Made by a program: the position numbers and the translations under genes
Shown here: piece by piece, positions 41,682-50,606 of the stretch
How positions within the stretch are numbered: the stretch's first letter is position 1
How the letters are laid out: every line of letters starts with the position of its first letter
Notes under the pieces: generated by a model
What the model was told of the DNA's origin: nothing
Databases searched by the model: none
The model's input: only the letters and a program-made list of their open reading frames with translations
NCBI RefSeq assembly: GCF_000725805.1
Contig: NZ_KL647137.1
Coordinates: 186,001-250,000, forward strand
Origin: Streptomyces xanthophaeus
GTDB lineage: Bacteria > Actinomycetota > Actinomycetes > Streptomycetales > Streptomycetaceae
Direction: 5' to 3'
Length of the DNA: 64,000 bases

Positions 41682-43301
41682 TCAGGCGATCTCGTGGCGG
41701 AAGTCGGCGGGCAGGGGCCGCTCGTGACCGAGCAGCATGATCAGCAGCGGTGCCTCGTCGCTGCCCGTGAGGCCCAGCTCCTCGACGTACGAGACGTTGT
41801 CGAAGCCGAGGGCCACGCCCGCACCGAGCCCGTGGGCCGCGGCGGTGGTGTAGAAGGTCTGCGCCACGGCGCCGACGGCGGCGTTCACCAGGCGGTAGCC
41901 GCGGTCGCCCACCGCGTCGAGCACGGCCGTGGTCCGTACGGTCGGCACGATGACCGCGCCCGCCTGCTCCAGGTTGTAGTTGGACAGGAAGTAGTTGCGC
42001 TGGAGGAACGGCCCCGGAGGGCCGGGCACCACCGGGCGCAGGGCGTGCGCCTGCGGGTCGTAGGCGTACGTACCCGGTGCGATGCCCTCGACGTGGTTGA
42101 CGAAGGCGTACAGGGCGGTCAGCCGGGGCCCGCCCGGCCGCTCCGCCTCGCTGCCCACCGAGGTGGCGGCGCAGTCGGCCAGGGCGGCGGCCAGCTGCCC
42201 GGCCGTCACCGCACGGCTCGCGTCGAAGCGACCGAAGCTGCTGCGCCGGGCCCGCAGCGCCCGCTCCACGCCGAGCGGGGCGACGGCGGGCGGGGGCAGC
42301 GGCACCGGGGCGCCGCCCCGCACCGGGAAGGCGGCGGCCGCGTCGAGCGCGCCGGGGGCCGGCCGGTCGGCGGCGCGCCCCAGGGTGGCCTCGTGGATGC
42401 GCTCCAGGGTGTCGAACTCCAGCACGGCGCGGGAGCGTTCGCTGTCCCGGTGGAGCACGACGGGGCCGGGGTCCGTGACGGGCGCGGCGGCCCCGGCAGC
42501 GGAGCGTGCCGCGGAGCCGGCCCACTCCAGCGGGACGACCGCGAAGACGCCCTCCTCGCGGGCCTCGACGCCCAGCAGCCGCGCCAGACGTTCCTCGTCG
42601 AACCACAGCACCGGCGCGATCCGCAGCCCGCGCGCCGCGGCCCACAGCCGCCAGGTCTGGAGCAGCGCCCCGACGTCCATGCTCACGGCGTGGAAGGAGA
42701 AGCTGTTGTACTTGAAGGAGTTCTGCCAGTACTTGACCCCCAGGACCAGGTACTGGGAGCAGCCCGCGGCGGCCGCGAGCGGCCCGTGGGCCGAGCCCTC
42801 CGAGCCCTCCGCGCCTTCCGAGCCCTCCCCGCCCTCCGCGCCCAGCACCCGGCGCACCTCACCGGTGACGTCGCCCGTCAGCAGCCGCCGCATGCCGTGC
42901 TGGTGCGGGGCGTAGTGGTACAGGCCCGGGGTGACGGGAGCGCCCGGCCCCGCCGCCCAGTAGACGCTGACCGGGTAGAGCCCGCCGCCGGAGGCGGTGC
43001 CGCGCGACCAGTTGGCCTGCGTGTAGTGGGGCAGGGCGGCCAGGTCGGTGTTGGCCTGGACGCCGAGGCGGCGTCCGGTCAGCCCGTACGAGTCCTGGAG
43101 CATCCCGGACAGCAGCGGCAGGGTGAACTGCGGCCCCGCGCCCGTGGCGGGGGCGGGATCCGGCAGTGGCAGGGTCTGCGCACCGGGATAGAACTTCGCC
43201 TTCCGCGGCCGGTCCACCCAGTCCGGCACGAAGTCGACGGGCTCCATCGGTATCCGGCCTCGGTGCAAGATGGCGTCGGCGTACTCATGGGCGTAGCCCA
43301 C
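41682..43301 (-). CDS. SagB/ThcOx-type azoline dehydrogenase, two nitroreductase-like domains
   Basis: A 539-aa FMN-dependent protein. Domain 1 (about 60-275; WSRGTASGGGLYPVSVYW) and domain 2 (about 335-535; RRSSFGRFDASRAVTAGQLA) are both nitroreductase-like, joined by a Gly/Pro-rich linker. Domain 1 has an odd low-complexity insert (EGGEGSEGAEGSEG). SagB-type enzymes oxidise azolines to aromatic azoles. The GTG start at 43301 follows a strong TAGGAGGA. It is the only dehydrogenase of the cluster. Confidence 0.92.
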   Translation of the reverse strand: MGYAHEYADAILHRGRIPMEPVDFVPDWVDRPRKAKFYPGAQTLPLPDPAPATGAGPQFTLPLLSGMLQDSYGLTGRRLGVQANTDLAALPHYTQANWSRGTASGGGLYPVSVYWAAGPGAPVTPGLYHYAPHQHGMRRLLTGDVTGEVRRVLGAEGGEGSEGAEGSEGSAHGPLAAAAGCSQYLVLGVKYWQNSFKYNSFSFHAVSMDVGALLQTWRLWAAARGLRIAPVLWFDEERLARLLGVEAREEGVFAVVPLEWAGSAARSAAGAAAPVTDPGPVVLHRDSERSRAVLEFDTLERIHEATLGRAADRPAPGALDAAAAFPVRGGAPVPLPPPAVAPLGVERALRARRSSFGRFDASRAVTAGQLAAALADCAATSVGSEAERPGGPRLTALYAFVNHVEGIAPGTYAYDPQAHALRPVVPGPPGPFLQRNYFLSNYNLEQAGAVIVPTVRTTAVLDAVGDRGYRLVNAAVGAVAQTFYTTAAAHGLGAGVALGFDNVSYVEELGLTGSDEAPLLIMLLGHERPLPADFRHEIA

Positions 43302-43330
43302 GGGGTCCTCCTACGGTCGTTCGCGGGGGG

Positions 43331-45286
43331 TCAGGGGAAGGGGTGGGGCGCCGGGTTGAGGTCGCCGGGTTCCAGGTCGCGCCCGCGCAGCCCCGCCTCG
43401 CGCAGAGCCGTCCGCAGCCGCGGCATGCCCAGCGCGCGCTGACGGGACCACCCGAAGTCGATCGGGAGCAGCCCGGGCACCAGGACGCTCACGGTGTGCA
43501 GGCCCAGGGCGCGCTGCTCGGGCAGCGTCTGGTCGACCACCACCACGTCGAAGCCCTCGGTGGCGACGGCGGACACGCACCGTTCCAGGTCGTGCAGGAC
43601 GTCCCCGGAGGCGGCGGAGCCCCATCCGTCGGGCCACCGCAGCGCGTCGACCGGCACCGGGGCCGCACCGGCGCCCGCGCCCGTACCGGTACCCGCCGCC
43701 CCGGGGTGCAGCAGGAAGTCCGCGTGACGTCCCATCTCCGGGACCCCGTACACCAGCGGATGGTCGTGCAGGGCGGTGACCCGGGTGAAGTCGGCGGCCA
43801 TCGCCCGCAGCCGGGCCTCGTCCCGCTCGGTGCGGCCCGGGAGGTTGACGGCGTCCGTCGCGATCTCGCACAGGGCCGAGTCCAGTGCCGACTCCGGGTC
43901 GAGACCGGCGCCCGCGCCGAAGCACATCCGGCCCGGTCCGCCGTCGAACCGCTCGGCGACGGCGGTGACCACCGGGATCGGGAAGGTGATCCGGGTGTCG
44001 AAGAAGCGGGCGCGGTAGCCGTACAGGGCGAGCCGGTCGACCATCGCCCGGGTCGACGCCCGGGTACTGGTGGACGGATCGATCTCGGGCAGCGGCTGCT
44101 GCCCGTACCAGGTCAGCAGGAACGCGTCCCGCTCCACGACCTCCATCAGCCCGAAGTACGCCGCCTCGGCCAGACTGCCGCCCGAGGCACAGCCGTTGGA
44201 GCTCTCCTGCACGAACCGGTTCTCCAGACCCGGCGCGTGGTAGTACGTCAGGATCTCGGGGACCAGCCGCGGCTCGTCGTCGCGCAGCGACCAGCCCCAC
44301 ACCCAGGGGATCTCCCGGTCCGGGTCGAAGGGCCGCACCCGCGGGTTGTCCCGGTAGAACTCCTCGCTGTACAGGCCGACCTCGCGCGGGTCCACCGCCT
44401 GCGCGCCCAGGCCGCGCAGCGATCCGGTGACGCTCGTGGTCCGCGCCCTGGCCCGCATGCCCGCGTACCGCTCCAGTCCCTCCAGGACGCCCACCCGCGC
44501 ACTGTGGTCGAAGGAGTTGGTGTGGCCGCCCCAGAACGTCTCGCGCAGGTACTCGCCCGCACGCATCGAGAAGCAGCCGATGGTGGCGGACGTGGAGGTG
44601 GACGAGACGTCCTGGACCACCGACGGCCCCAGGGCCCCGGCCAGCGGATTGGCGTAGGCCGCGATCTCGATGCCGTACGAGCCGATCGGCCGGGTACGGA
44701 AGACCCCCGGCCGGTACTTGGGCGAGGGCAGCAGCGCGAGCGGCCCGCAGGTGTCCGCGTACGGGGTTCCGCAGCGCGGGCACTCCGGGTCGGGGACCAG
44801 CGGGTAGCGCCGGACGGTGCCGCCGCGCAGGTCGAGCAGCCGGACCTCCGGGTAGGGACCCGCCGCCGCGGGCCGGGCGTGGACGGCCGTGACCAGCGCG
44901 GCCAGGGCGTCGGCGGCGAAGGCGTGGGCGTACGGCCACTCGCCCGCGGCCCGGGTGGGCCCGCCGAGCTCCAGCGCGTCCCGCAGCGCCACGGACCGTA
45001 CCGCCTGCCAGCGCCGCTCCAGGCAGCGCGCGCATCCCGGCCCGCCGGCGGGGACCAGCGGACCGACCACGGCCTGATGCCCGTAAAGGTGCACCGGTAC
45101 GCCCGCCTCCGCGTCCGGACCGGTCCCGGCGGGCCGGGTGAAGGCGTCGTCCAGTCCGAGCACGGACAGGGCGACCGCCGGACCGCCGAGGTCGGCCAGC
45201 GCGCGCTCCAGCAGGGCGGCGAACCGCGACGCCGCCCCGGCCCCGAGCCCTTCGGCCCGGTCCACCGCGACCCGGCTACGCGTCAT
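43331..45286 (-). CDS. YcaO cyclodehydratase 2 (azoline-forming)
   Basis: A 651-aa protein of the same design as YcaO-1: N-terminal CxxC pairs (CARC, CPRCG), the YcaO core (LEGLERYAGMRARARTTSVT, then LMEVVERDAFLLTWYG) and a PHPFP end. ATG 45286 overlaps the upstream leader-binding gene by 11 bp, marking it as that protein's direct partner. Two YcaO proteins in one cluster may split the work (Cys against Ser/Thr, or two core regions). Confidence 0.93.
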   Translation of the reverse strand: MTRSRVAVDRAEGLGAGAASRFAALLERALADLGGPAVALSVLGLDDAFTRPAGTGPDAEAGVPVHLYGHQAVVGPLVPAGGPGCARCLERRWQAVRSVALRDALELGGPTRAAGEWPYAHAFAADALAALVTAVHARPAAAGPYPEVRLLDLRGGTVRRYPLVPDPECPRCGTPYADTCGPLALLPSPKYRPGVFRTRPIGSYGIEIAAYANPLAGALGPSVVQDVSSTSTSATIGCFSMRAGEYLRETFWGGHTNSFDHSARVGVLEGLERYAGMRARARTTSVTGSLRGLGAQAVDPREVGLYSEEFYRDNPRVRPFDPDREIPWVWGWSLRDDEPRLVPEILTYYHAPGLENRFVQESSNGCASGGSLAEAAYFGLMEVVERDAFLLTWYGQQPLPEIDPSTSTRASTRAMVDRLALYGYRARFFDTRITFPIPVVTAVAERFDGGPGRMCFGAGAGLDPESALDSALCEIATDAVNLPGRTERDEARLRAMAADFTRVTALHDHPLVYGVPEMGRHADFLLHPGAAGTGTGAGAGAAPVPVDALRWPDGWGSAASGDVLHDLERCVSAVATEGFDVVVVDQTLPEQRALGLHTVSVLVPGLLPIDFGWSRQRALGMPRLRTALREAGLRGRDLEPGDLNPAPHPFP

Positions 45287-47528
45287 CGCCCGGCTCCCGG
45301 ACGGCCGCCGTCAGGAGCACCCGGACCGTGTGGAGGCCCGCCGACGCCAGGTCGGGGGAGCCCGTCGGTACTACGTAGGCCTCGCGGCCCGCCGCGGCCA
45401 GGCGGCCCTGGACCTCGGCCCAGCCGACGGCCGGCCCGGACACGGGCGGCTCACCGGCGCCGGTCACCGTCAGCGTGCGGGCGTCCAGGTCCCGCAGCAG
45501 CGGGTCGCCGGTGTCGGCCGGAGCGCCCGAAGCCTCGTCCTGCCCGTACTGCACGGCGCCGAGCAGGTCCCGCAGAGCGGTCACCGCGGCCGTCCGCCGG
45601 TCCGGGTCGCTGCCCACGGCCCAGCGCTGCGCGGAGCGGGCGAGCAGGACGTGCACGCCGCTGTGCCCGGACTCCCCGAGGTCCAGCAGTTCCACCGGCA
45701 CCTCCAGCCGGTCCGCCGAGCGCACCAGGAAGAGGAGTTCGGGATCGGCGCCCGCGTCCTCGGGGCCGGGCAGCGGCACCGGGGCCGCAGCCCGGCCCCG
45801 TACGGTCCGTACCAGCGCGTCGTGCGCGAGGGCCGAGAGCAGTCCCGCGGCGGCCGCGTCCGCCGGGGCGGGGCCCGCGCCGGCGCCCGCCCGGGTGCGC
45901 TCGAAGAGCCCGTCGGCGTTGTGCGGGCCGAAGGGACGGACGGCGCCCGCAGGGACGAGCACGGGCTCCTTCGTCAGGAGGGAGACGGCCTGCTGGTGGA
46001 CGCCCGCCTCGCCGGGCAGTCCGGAGGCCGTGGTCAGGGCTGCCGCGGCGACCCGCTCGACGGCTCCGTGGGCGTCGGCCTTGTCCGTCACGAGGGCGCG
46101 GGCCGGGACCACGTGCTCGGCGTACACGAGCGCCGCCGCGTCCAGGGCGCGCATCCGGGCCCCGGCGACGTGGTGGACGTCGAAGGCGACGACGGAGCGC
46201 GCCTGCGTGTGCCCGGTGCCCAGCTCGACCACACCGAGCTTGAGGGGGATCTGCGTCAGCGGCTCGTCCGCGAACCGGGTGAACACCCCCGCGTACGGGC
46301 GCACCAGGGCGGAGCGGCGGTTGAGCTCCTCCACCAGGGCGTCCGCCTCGCGTGCCGTCTCCAGGGTCGGCAGCGCGGGAGTGGCCGAGGTGCCCGCCGC
46401 GGTGAGGTCCACGGGCGCGGGCTCGGTCCCCGCGTCCGCGCAGAACGGGCAGCGGGGGTGCGGGAGCAGCGGCTCGGCGGTGACGTCGAGCGACTCCATG
46501 TCCTGCACGATCAGGCGCCCGGCCGTCTCGGCGGGCAGTGCGCCCGAGGCCGCGCGGAACACCTCGTAGCCGAGCAGGTTGCCGATCATCGCGGCCAGCG
46601 GGCGGCCCGGCACGGGGCCCGTGACCCCGGGGCGGCCCGCGAGCGCCAGCGCGCTCCACAGGTCGGCGGCGGCGCCGGCGGTGTCCTGCCGGGCCGTACC
46701 GGATCCGCCGCGTGCCGTGCCGAGGCGCAGCGCCGCGCAGGCCCAGCAGCCGGTGCCGCCGTGTGTCATCAGCGGGCCGATGACGGCGTCGGCCCCGTAG
46801 GACCAGGCCGGGAGCAGGGTGCGGCCTTCGGGGATCCCGGCGCGCAGCAGGGGCAGCAGGACCGCGGGGGCGGCGCTGCCACCGGTGACCACGACCGTGT
46901 CGTAGCCGTCGAGTTCGCCCCAGCCCAGGCCCTCGGCGCGCTCCGGCAGGGTCCGTATCTCCACCGGGGCCCCGTCGGCGACGGCCTCCGCGACGTCGGC
47001 GTCGAGGGCGGTGCGGTCCAGCCCGGCCGTGACACCGACCAGCGCGCAGCCGTTGCGGACCAGGCTCGTGGCGCACCAGCGCGCCACGGCGTCGTCGCCG
47101 AGCACGGCTGTCCGGGTGGAGCGGAAGCGCAGGAACCGGGCCTCGGCCTCGTCCGCGTAGTGGTCGGCGTAGGCGATCTGCGGGGCGAACCGGCGGGCCA
47201 CGTCCGGCGGGAGCACCGGGTCCGGACCGGGCTGGGCCTGCGGGGGGACGACGGAGCGGGCGAAGTCCCGTTCGTACAGCGTTCTCACCAGCTCGCCGAC
47301 CATCGAGCGCTGGGCGTCGCCGAGCCCCTGACAGAGTTCCTCGACGGTGTGTTCCCCGGTCAGGTGCGGGACGATCAGGGTGGCGAAACGGTACGCCGAC
47401 TTGGCGTTGAGGCGGAACCCGCCGTCGGAGTTGTGGAAGAGCACGCCGTCGGGCGTCTCGGTGAAGAGCACGTCCCGGCGGATCCGGGGCCGGGTCGTCG
47501 CGACGGACGTGTAACTGGCTTGGGACAT
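45276..47528 (-). CDS. TOMM leader-binding cyclodehydratase partner (ocin-ThiF-like/E1-like)
   Basis: A 750-aa protein. Its N-terminal 90 residues fit a PqqD/RRE leader-binding domain (RDVLFTETPDGVLFHNSDGG, then FRLNAKSAYRFATLIVPHLT). A ThiF/E1-like region follows with two CxxC zinc pairs (GCWACAALRL, RCPFCADAG). Such proteins dock the precursor leader for the YcaO partner (established for azole RiPPs). ATG 47528 follows CCAGGGGTG. It is the first biosynthetic gene of the operon. Confidence 0.9.
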   Translation of the reverse strand: MSQASYTSVATTRPRIRRDVLFTETPDGVLFHNSDGGFRLNAKSAYRFATLIVPHLTGEHTVEELCQGLGDAQRSMVGELVRTLYERDFARSVVPPQAQPGPDPVLPPDVARRFAPQIAYADHYADEAEARFLRFRSTRTAVLGDDAVARWCATSLVRNGCALVGVTAGLDRTALDADVAEAVADGAPVEIRTLPERAEGLGWGELDGYDTVVVTGGSAAPAVLLPLLRAGIPEGRTLLPAWSYGADAVIGPLMTHGGTGCWACAALRLGTARGGSGTARQDTAGAAADLWSALALAGRPGVTGPVPGRPLAAMIGNLLGYEVFRAASGALPAETAGRLIVQDMESLDVTAEPLLPHPRCPFCADAGTEPAPVDLTAAGTSATPALPTLETAREADALVEELNRRSALVRPYAGVFTRFADEPLTQIPLKLGVVELGTGHTQARSVVAFDVHHVAGARMRALDAAALVYAEHVVPARALVTDKADAHGAVERVAAAALTTASGLPGEAGVHQQAVSLLTKEPVLVPAGAVRPFGPHNADGLFERTRAGAGAGPAPADAAAAGLLSALAHDALVRTVRGRAAAPVPLPGPEDAGADPELLFLVRSADRLEVPVELLDLGESGHSGVHVLLARSAQRWAVGSDPDRRTAAVTALRDLLGAVQYGQDEASGAPADTGDPLLRDLDARTLTVTGAGEPPVSGPAVGWAEVQGRLAAAGREAYVVPTGSPDLASAGLHTVRVLLTAAVREPGDDA

Positions 47529-47577
47529 GGGACACCCCTGGGTGCGGTCTGGGCGGGATGGTGCGGGGGAGAGGTGG

Positions 47578-47649
47578 TGCAGACAGTGCGGGCGATGCAG
47601 ACGGTGCGGGCGATGCCGGTGGTGCGGGTGGTGCCGGTGGTGCTCAGCG
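47578..47649. repeat. 18-bp tandem repeats between the SARP and leader-binding genes
   Basis: Four copies with 18-bp period from 47578, each a variant of TGCAGACGGTGCGGGCGA or TGCCGGTGGTGCGGGTGG. They lie in the 115-bp gap; the last copy enters the end of the SARP gene (stop at 47644-47646). Confidence 0.8.
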
Positions 47650-49398
47650 CGGTGCGGCGGCCACCGCCGTCTCAAGGCGTTCGCGAGTGAACCAACGCGC
47701 GTAGATCCGAAGGAAGTCGTGCATCCGGTAAGGGGACGAGGGCGGACCGTCCTCCAGGAGACCGGCGTCCACGAGCTGTTCGAGGACGTGGTCGCTCCCC
47801 GCTTCCGTGAGCGGAGCCCGTGGATCGAGCGCGCCCACCCGCAGGAAGGCCGCCCGGAGTTCCGGACCGAGCGCGTCCAGCGCCTGCCCGAAGACCTCCG
47901 GTACGGACATCCGGGGGTCCTCGGCCAGGGCCAGCCGGCCGGGCGGGTCCTCGGCCAGCCAGGAAGCGCAGTCGCCAACCGACAGCCCCGGCCGGGTGAG
48001 CAGGCGGCCCGCCGCGATGCGCAGGGCCAGCGGGAAGTGGCCGCAGACCAGGGCGAGCCGGGCCGTGGCCTGCGCCTGCTCCCCGATCCGTTCGGCCCCG
48101 ACCAGCCCGGCGAGCAGCCCGTGGGCCTCGGCGGCCCCCAGGACGTCGAGCCGGTGCACCGTGCCGCCGTGCGTGGCGACGACGGCGGCGAGCCCGCGCC
48201 TGCTGGTCACCAGCACGGACGCGTCCCCCGTGGCGGGGAGGAGCGCGAGGACCTGGCCGGCGCCCGCGGCGTCGTCGAGGACCACCAGCCGGCGCCCGCC
48301 ACCGGGTCCGGGCAGGTGCTGCTGCGCCTCCTCGGCGCACACGCCCGTGCCGTCGGGCCGGGTCAGCGCCAGGGTGAACACGCCGCCGGGGAAGGCGTCC
48401 TGGACCTCGTGGGCGCACTGGCGGGCCAGCGCGGACTTGCCGATCCCGGGCGCACCGGAGACGACGGTCAGCCGCGGTCCGCCGGTGGCGGTGACCCGCG
48501 CCGCCAGCGCCCTGCGGTCGGCCTCGCGCCCCGCGAACCCGGGTACGGCGAGCAGCCGGGGAGCGCGGTGCTGCGGCGCCGCCGGGGGCAGGGCGCGCGG
48601 TTCGGGTGCGGCGGGTGCCGCGGGCAGCGCCGGGGCGGCCGGGGCGCCCAGGTCCTCGGCGCGCAGGATCGACAGCTCCAGCCGGCGCAGTCCGGCGCCG
48701 GGGTCGACGCCGAGTTCGTCGCGCAGCCGCTCCCGGACGGTCCGGTACTCGGCCAGGGCCTCCGCCTGCCGCCCGGTGCGGTAGAGGGCCTCGATGAGCT
48801 GCTCGGTGAAACGTTCCCGCACAGGGTGCCTGCGGGCGCTCTCGTACAGGTCGACGAGGACCTGATGACAGTTCCCGGCGGCGAGTTCGAGGTCGCAGAC
48901 CCGCTCCAGGACGCGCAGGCGTTCCTGTTCGAGCACCGGTACGGCGTCGCGCTGGAGCATCCGCGAGGCCACGTTGGCCAGCGGGGTGCCGTGCCACAGG
49001 GACAGCGCCTCCCTGAGCCGGTACAGCTCCTCGGGCCTTCCGGAGGCGGGGGATCCGGCCACCTGTGCCCCGGCGACGAGCGAGCGGAACAGCGCCAGGT
49101 CGAGGGTTTCCGTGTCATTGTGCATCCGGTATCCGCCCGGCACGGCCTCGATGGTGGTCGCGGATATGCCGTACTTCGCGAATAGCCGGCGCAAGCGGAG
49201 TACGCAGGTCTGCAATGCGGCGCGTGCGGTGGCGGGCGGCTCCTCGTCCCAAACGGCGCGCAAGAGATAGTCGGTGGACACCATGCCACCGGGGTGAAGG
49301 AGAAGCGCGGCGAGCAGGCTGGTCGGCTTGGACGGTTTGAGAACTACGGTTTCCGGGCCGTGCGCAATGCTCAAGGGCCCCAAAAGCTGGAACCGCAT
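47644..49398 (-). CDS. SARP/AfsR-type pathway regulator
   Basis: A 584-aa activator: an N-terminal OmpR-type winged helix (about 1-90), a bacterial transcriptional activation domain (BTAD, about 95-240; VLVDLYESARRHPVRERFTE), then an NB-ARC-type ATPase (GAPGIGKSALARQ; RLVVLDDAAGAG). It is shorter than full AfsR because the TPR part is lacking. ATG 49398 starts directly at MRFQLLGPLSI. It lies at the head of the RiPP operon and should activate it. Four 11-bp-spaced hexamers sit about 75 bp upstream of its start. Confidence 0.92.
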   Translation of the reverse strand: MRFQLLGPLSIAHGPETVVLKPSKPTSLLAALLLHPGGMVSTDYLLRAVWDEEPPATARAALQTCVLRLRRLFAKYGISATTIEAVPGGYRMHNDTETLDLALFRSLVAGAQVAGSPASGRPEELYRLREALSLWHGTPLANVASRMLQRDAVPVLEQERLRVLERVCDLELAAGNCHQVLVDLYESARRHPVRERFTEQLIEALYRTGRQAEALAEYRTVRERLRDELGVDPGAGLRRLELSILRAEDLGAPAAPALPAAPAAPEPRALPPAAPQHRAPRLLAVPGFAGREADRRALAARVTATGGPRLTVVSGAPGIGKSALARQCAHEVQDAFPGGVFTLALTRPDGTGVCAEEAQQHLPGPGGGRRLVVLDDAAGAGQVLALLPATGDASVLVTSRRGLAAVVATHGGTVHRLDVLGAAEAHGLLAGLVGAERIGEQAQATARLALVCGHFPLALRIAAGRLLTRPGLSVGDCASWLAEDPPGRLALAEDPRMSVPEVFGQALDALGPELRAAFLRVGALDPRAPLTEAGSDHVLEQLVDAGLLEDGPPSSPYRMHDFLRIYARWFTRERLETAVAAAPR

Positions 49399-49864
49399 GA
49401 CTGGTCCCCCGTGTCGGGTCACGTATTTCGCGATGCAGCATGGCGGGGGCGCTGGTCGGTCGAGGTGTTATCCAGACGTACTCCAGAAAAACTCCTGAAA
49501 TAGTCCAGACCAAACCTGTGGCCGAACTCCGCCCCTCGTTGGGCGATGATGGGAACCATACATAACGGATCTTGTGAAAGTCGAGTCGCGGGCTGTCCGG
49601 ATTTCATCACCCCGTCAATAAGGTTCACAGCTAAACGAATTGCGGGGTGCGGCGCCATCCAAGCATGGAGCGATGATCGATTTAAGGTCTATATTCCGCC
49701 AGCGCCCTGGCCGAATCCCCGTGGCCCGTGCGGGGGTTCGGCGGGACAGGGCCGGGTGCCCCGTGTCGCCCGTTCGAGGGAGCCGGCACTCCCGCCGGAA
49801 TGCATTGCTGTTCAAGGGAGTTCGTACCGGAGCGATACCCGACCCCGTACGCACTGGAGAGCTC
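49399..49864. other. 466-bp divergent intergenic region
   Basis: Besides the SARP-type repeats at 49471-49513, this gap has no ORF with coding character. It is AT-rich between 49540 and 49700. No sharp promoter is visible for the plus-strand oxidoreductase, but GGAGAG just before 49865 is a good ribosome-binding site. Confidence 0.4.
49471..49513 (-). promoter_or_regulatory. Four 11-bp-spaced direct repeats: SARP-type operator
   Basis: Plus-strand hexamers TCCAGA (49471), TCCAGA (49482), TCCTGA (49493) and TCCAGA (49504) start exactly 11 bp apart. SARP proteins bind direct repeats of 11-bp period overlapping the -35 of target promoters (family knowledge). The site faces the SARP gene, so autoregulation is the simplest reading. 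Confidence 0.8.
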
Positions 49865-50527
49865 ATGAAGATCGGCATCATCGGCGCGGGCAACATCGGC
49901 GGCAATCTCACCCGCCGGCTCGCGCAGCTCGGGCACGAGGTGTCCGTGGCGAACTCCCGCGGACCGCAGACCCTGGCCGCGCTCGCCGAGGAGACCGGGG
50001 CGACCGCCGTCACCGTCGCCGAGGCGGCCCGCGGCGCCGAGGTCGTCGTCGTCACCGTCCCCCTGAAGAACGTGCCGGACCTCCCGCCCGGCCTCTTCGA
50101 CGGAGCCGCCGCGGGCTTCGCCGTCATCGACACCTGCAACTACTACCCGCAGCAGCGCGACGGCAGGATCGCCGGCATCGAGGACGAGGGCCTGACCGAG
50201 AGCCGCTGGACCGAGCGCCAGATCGGACACGCGGTCGTCAAGGCCTTCAACGGCACCTACGCCGAGGACATCCTCGACCGGCACCGGCCGGCCGGCGCCC
50301 CCGACCGGATCGCGCTGCCCGTGGCGGGCGACGACGAGGCGGCGAAGAAGACCGTCCGCGCCCTCATCGAGGAACTCGGCTTCGACACCGTGGACTCCGG
50401 CGGCATCGACGAGTCCTGGCGCCAGCAGCCCGACACCCCCGTATACGGACTGCGGGACGGAGTCGAGGCGGTGACCAGGGCCCTCGCCGAGGCCTCCCCG
50501 GTCCGCCCGGAGGCCTTCCGAGGCTGA
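49865..50527 (+). CDS. NAD(P)-binding oxidoreductase (F420-dependent NADP reductase-like)
   Basis: A 220-aa Rossmann protein starting MKIGIIGAGNIGGNLTRRLA, with the N-terminal GxGxxG and a later VVVVTVPLKNVPDL. This fold is typical of the NADP oxidoreductase family that includes F420-dependent NADP reductases. Cofactor and substrate cannot be read off. It is independent of the RiPP cluster by orientation. Confidence 0.85.
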   Translation: MKIGIIGAGNIGGNLTRRLAQLGHEVSVANSRGPQTLAALAEETGATAVTVAEAARGAEVVVVTVPLKNVPDLPPGLFDGAAAGFAVIDTCNYYPQQRDGRIAGIEDEGLTESRWTERQIGHAVVKAFNGTYAEDILDRHRPAGAPDRIALPVAGDDEAAKKTVRALIEELGFDTVDSGGIDESWRQQPDTPVYGLRDGVEAVTRALAEASPVRPEAFRG

Positions 50528-50606
50528 CGCCCCCCGCCCGGCTCCGGTCTGCGGCCGGGGCCGGGCGGTGCCACGATGGTCACAGCGGCGGAAAGCAGGC
50601 GGCGGC

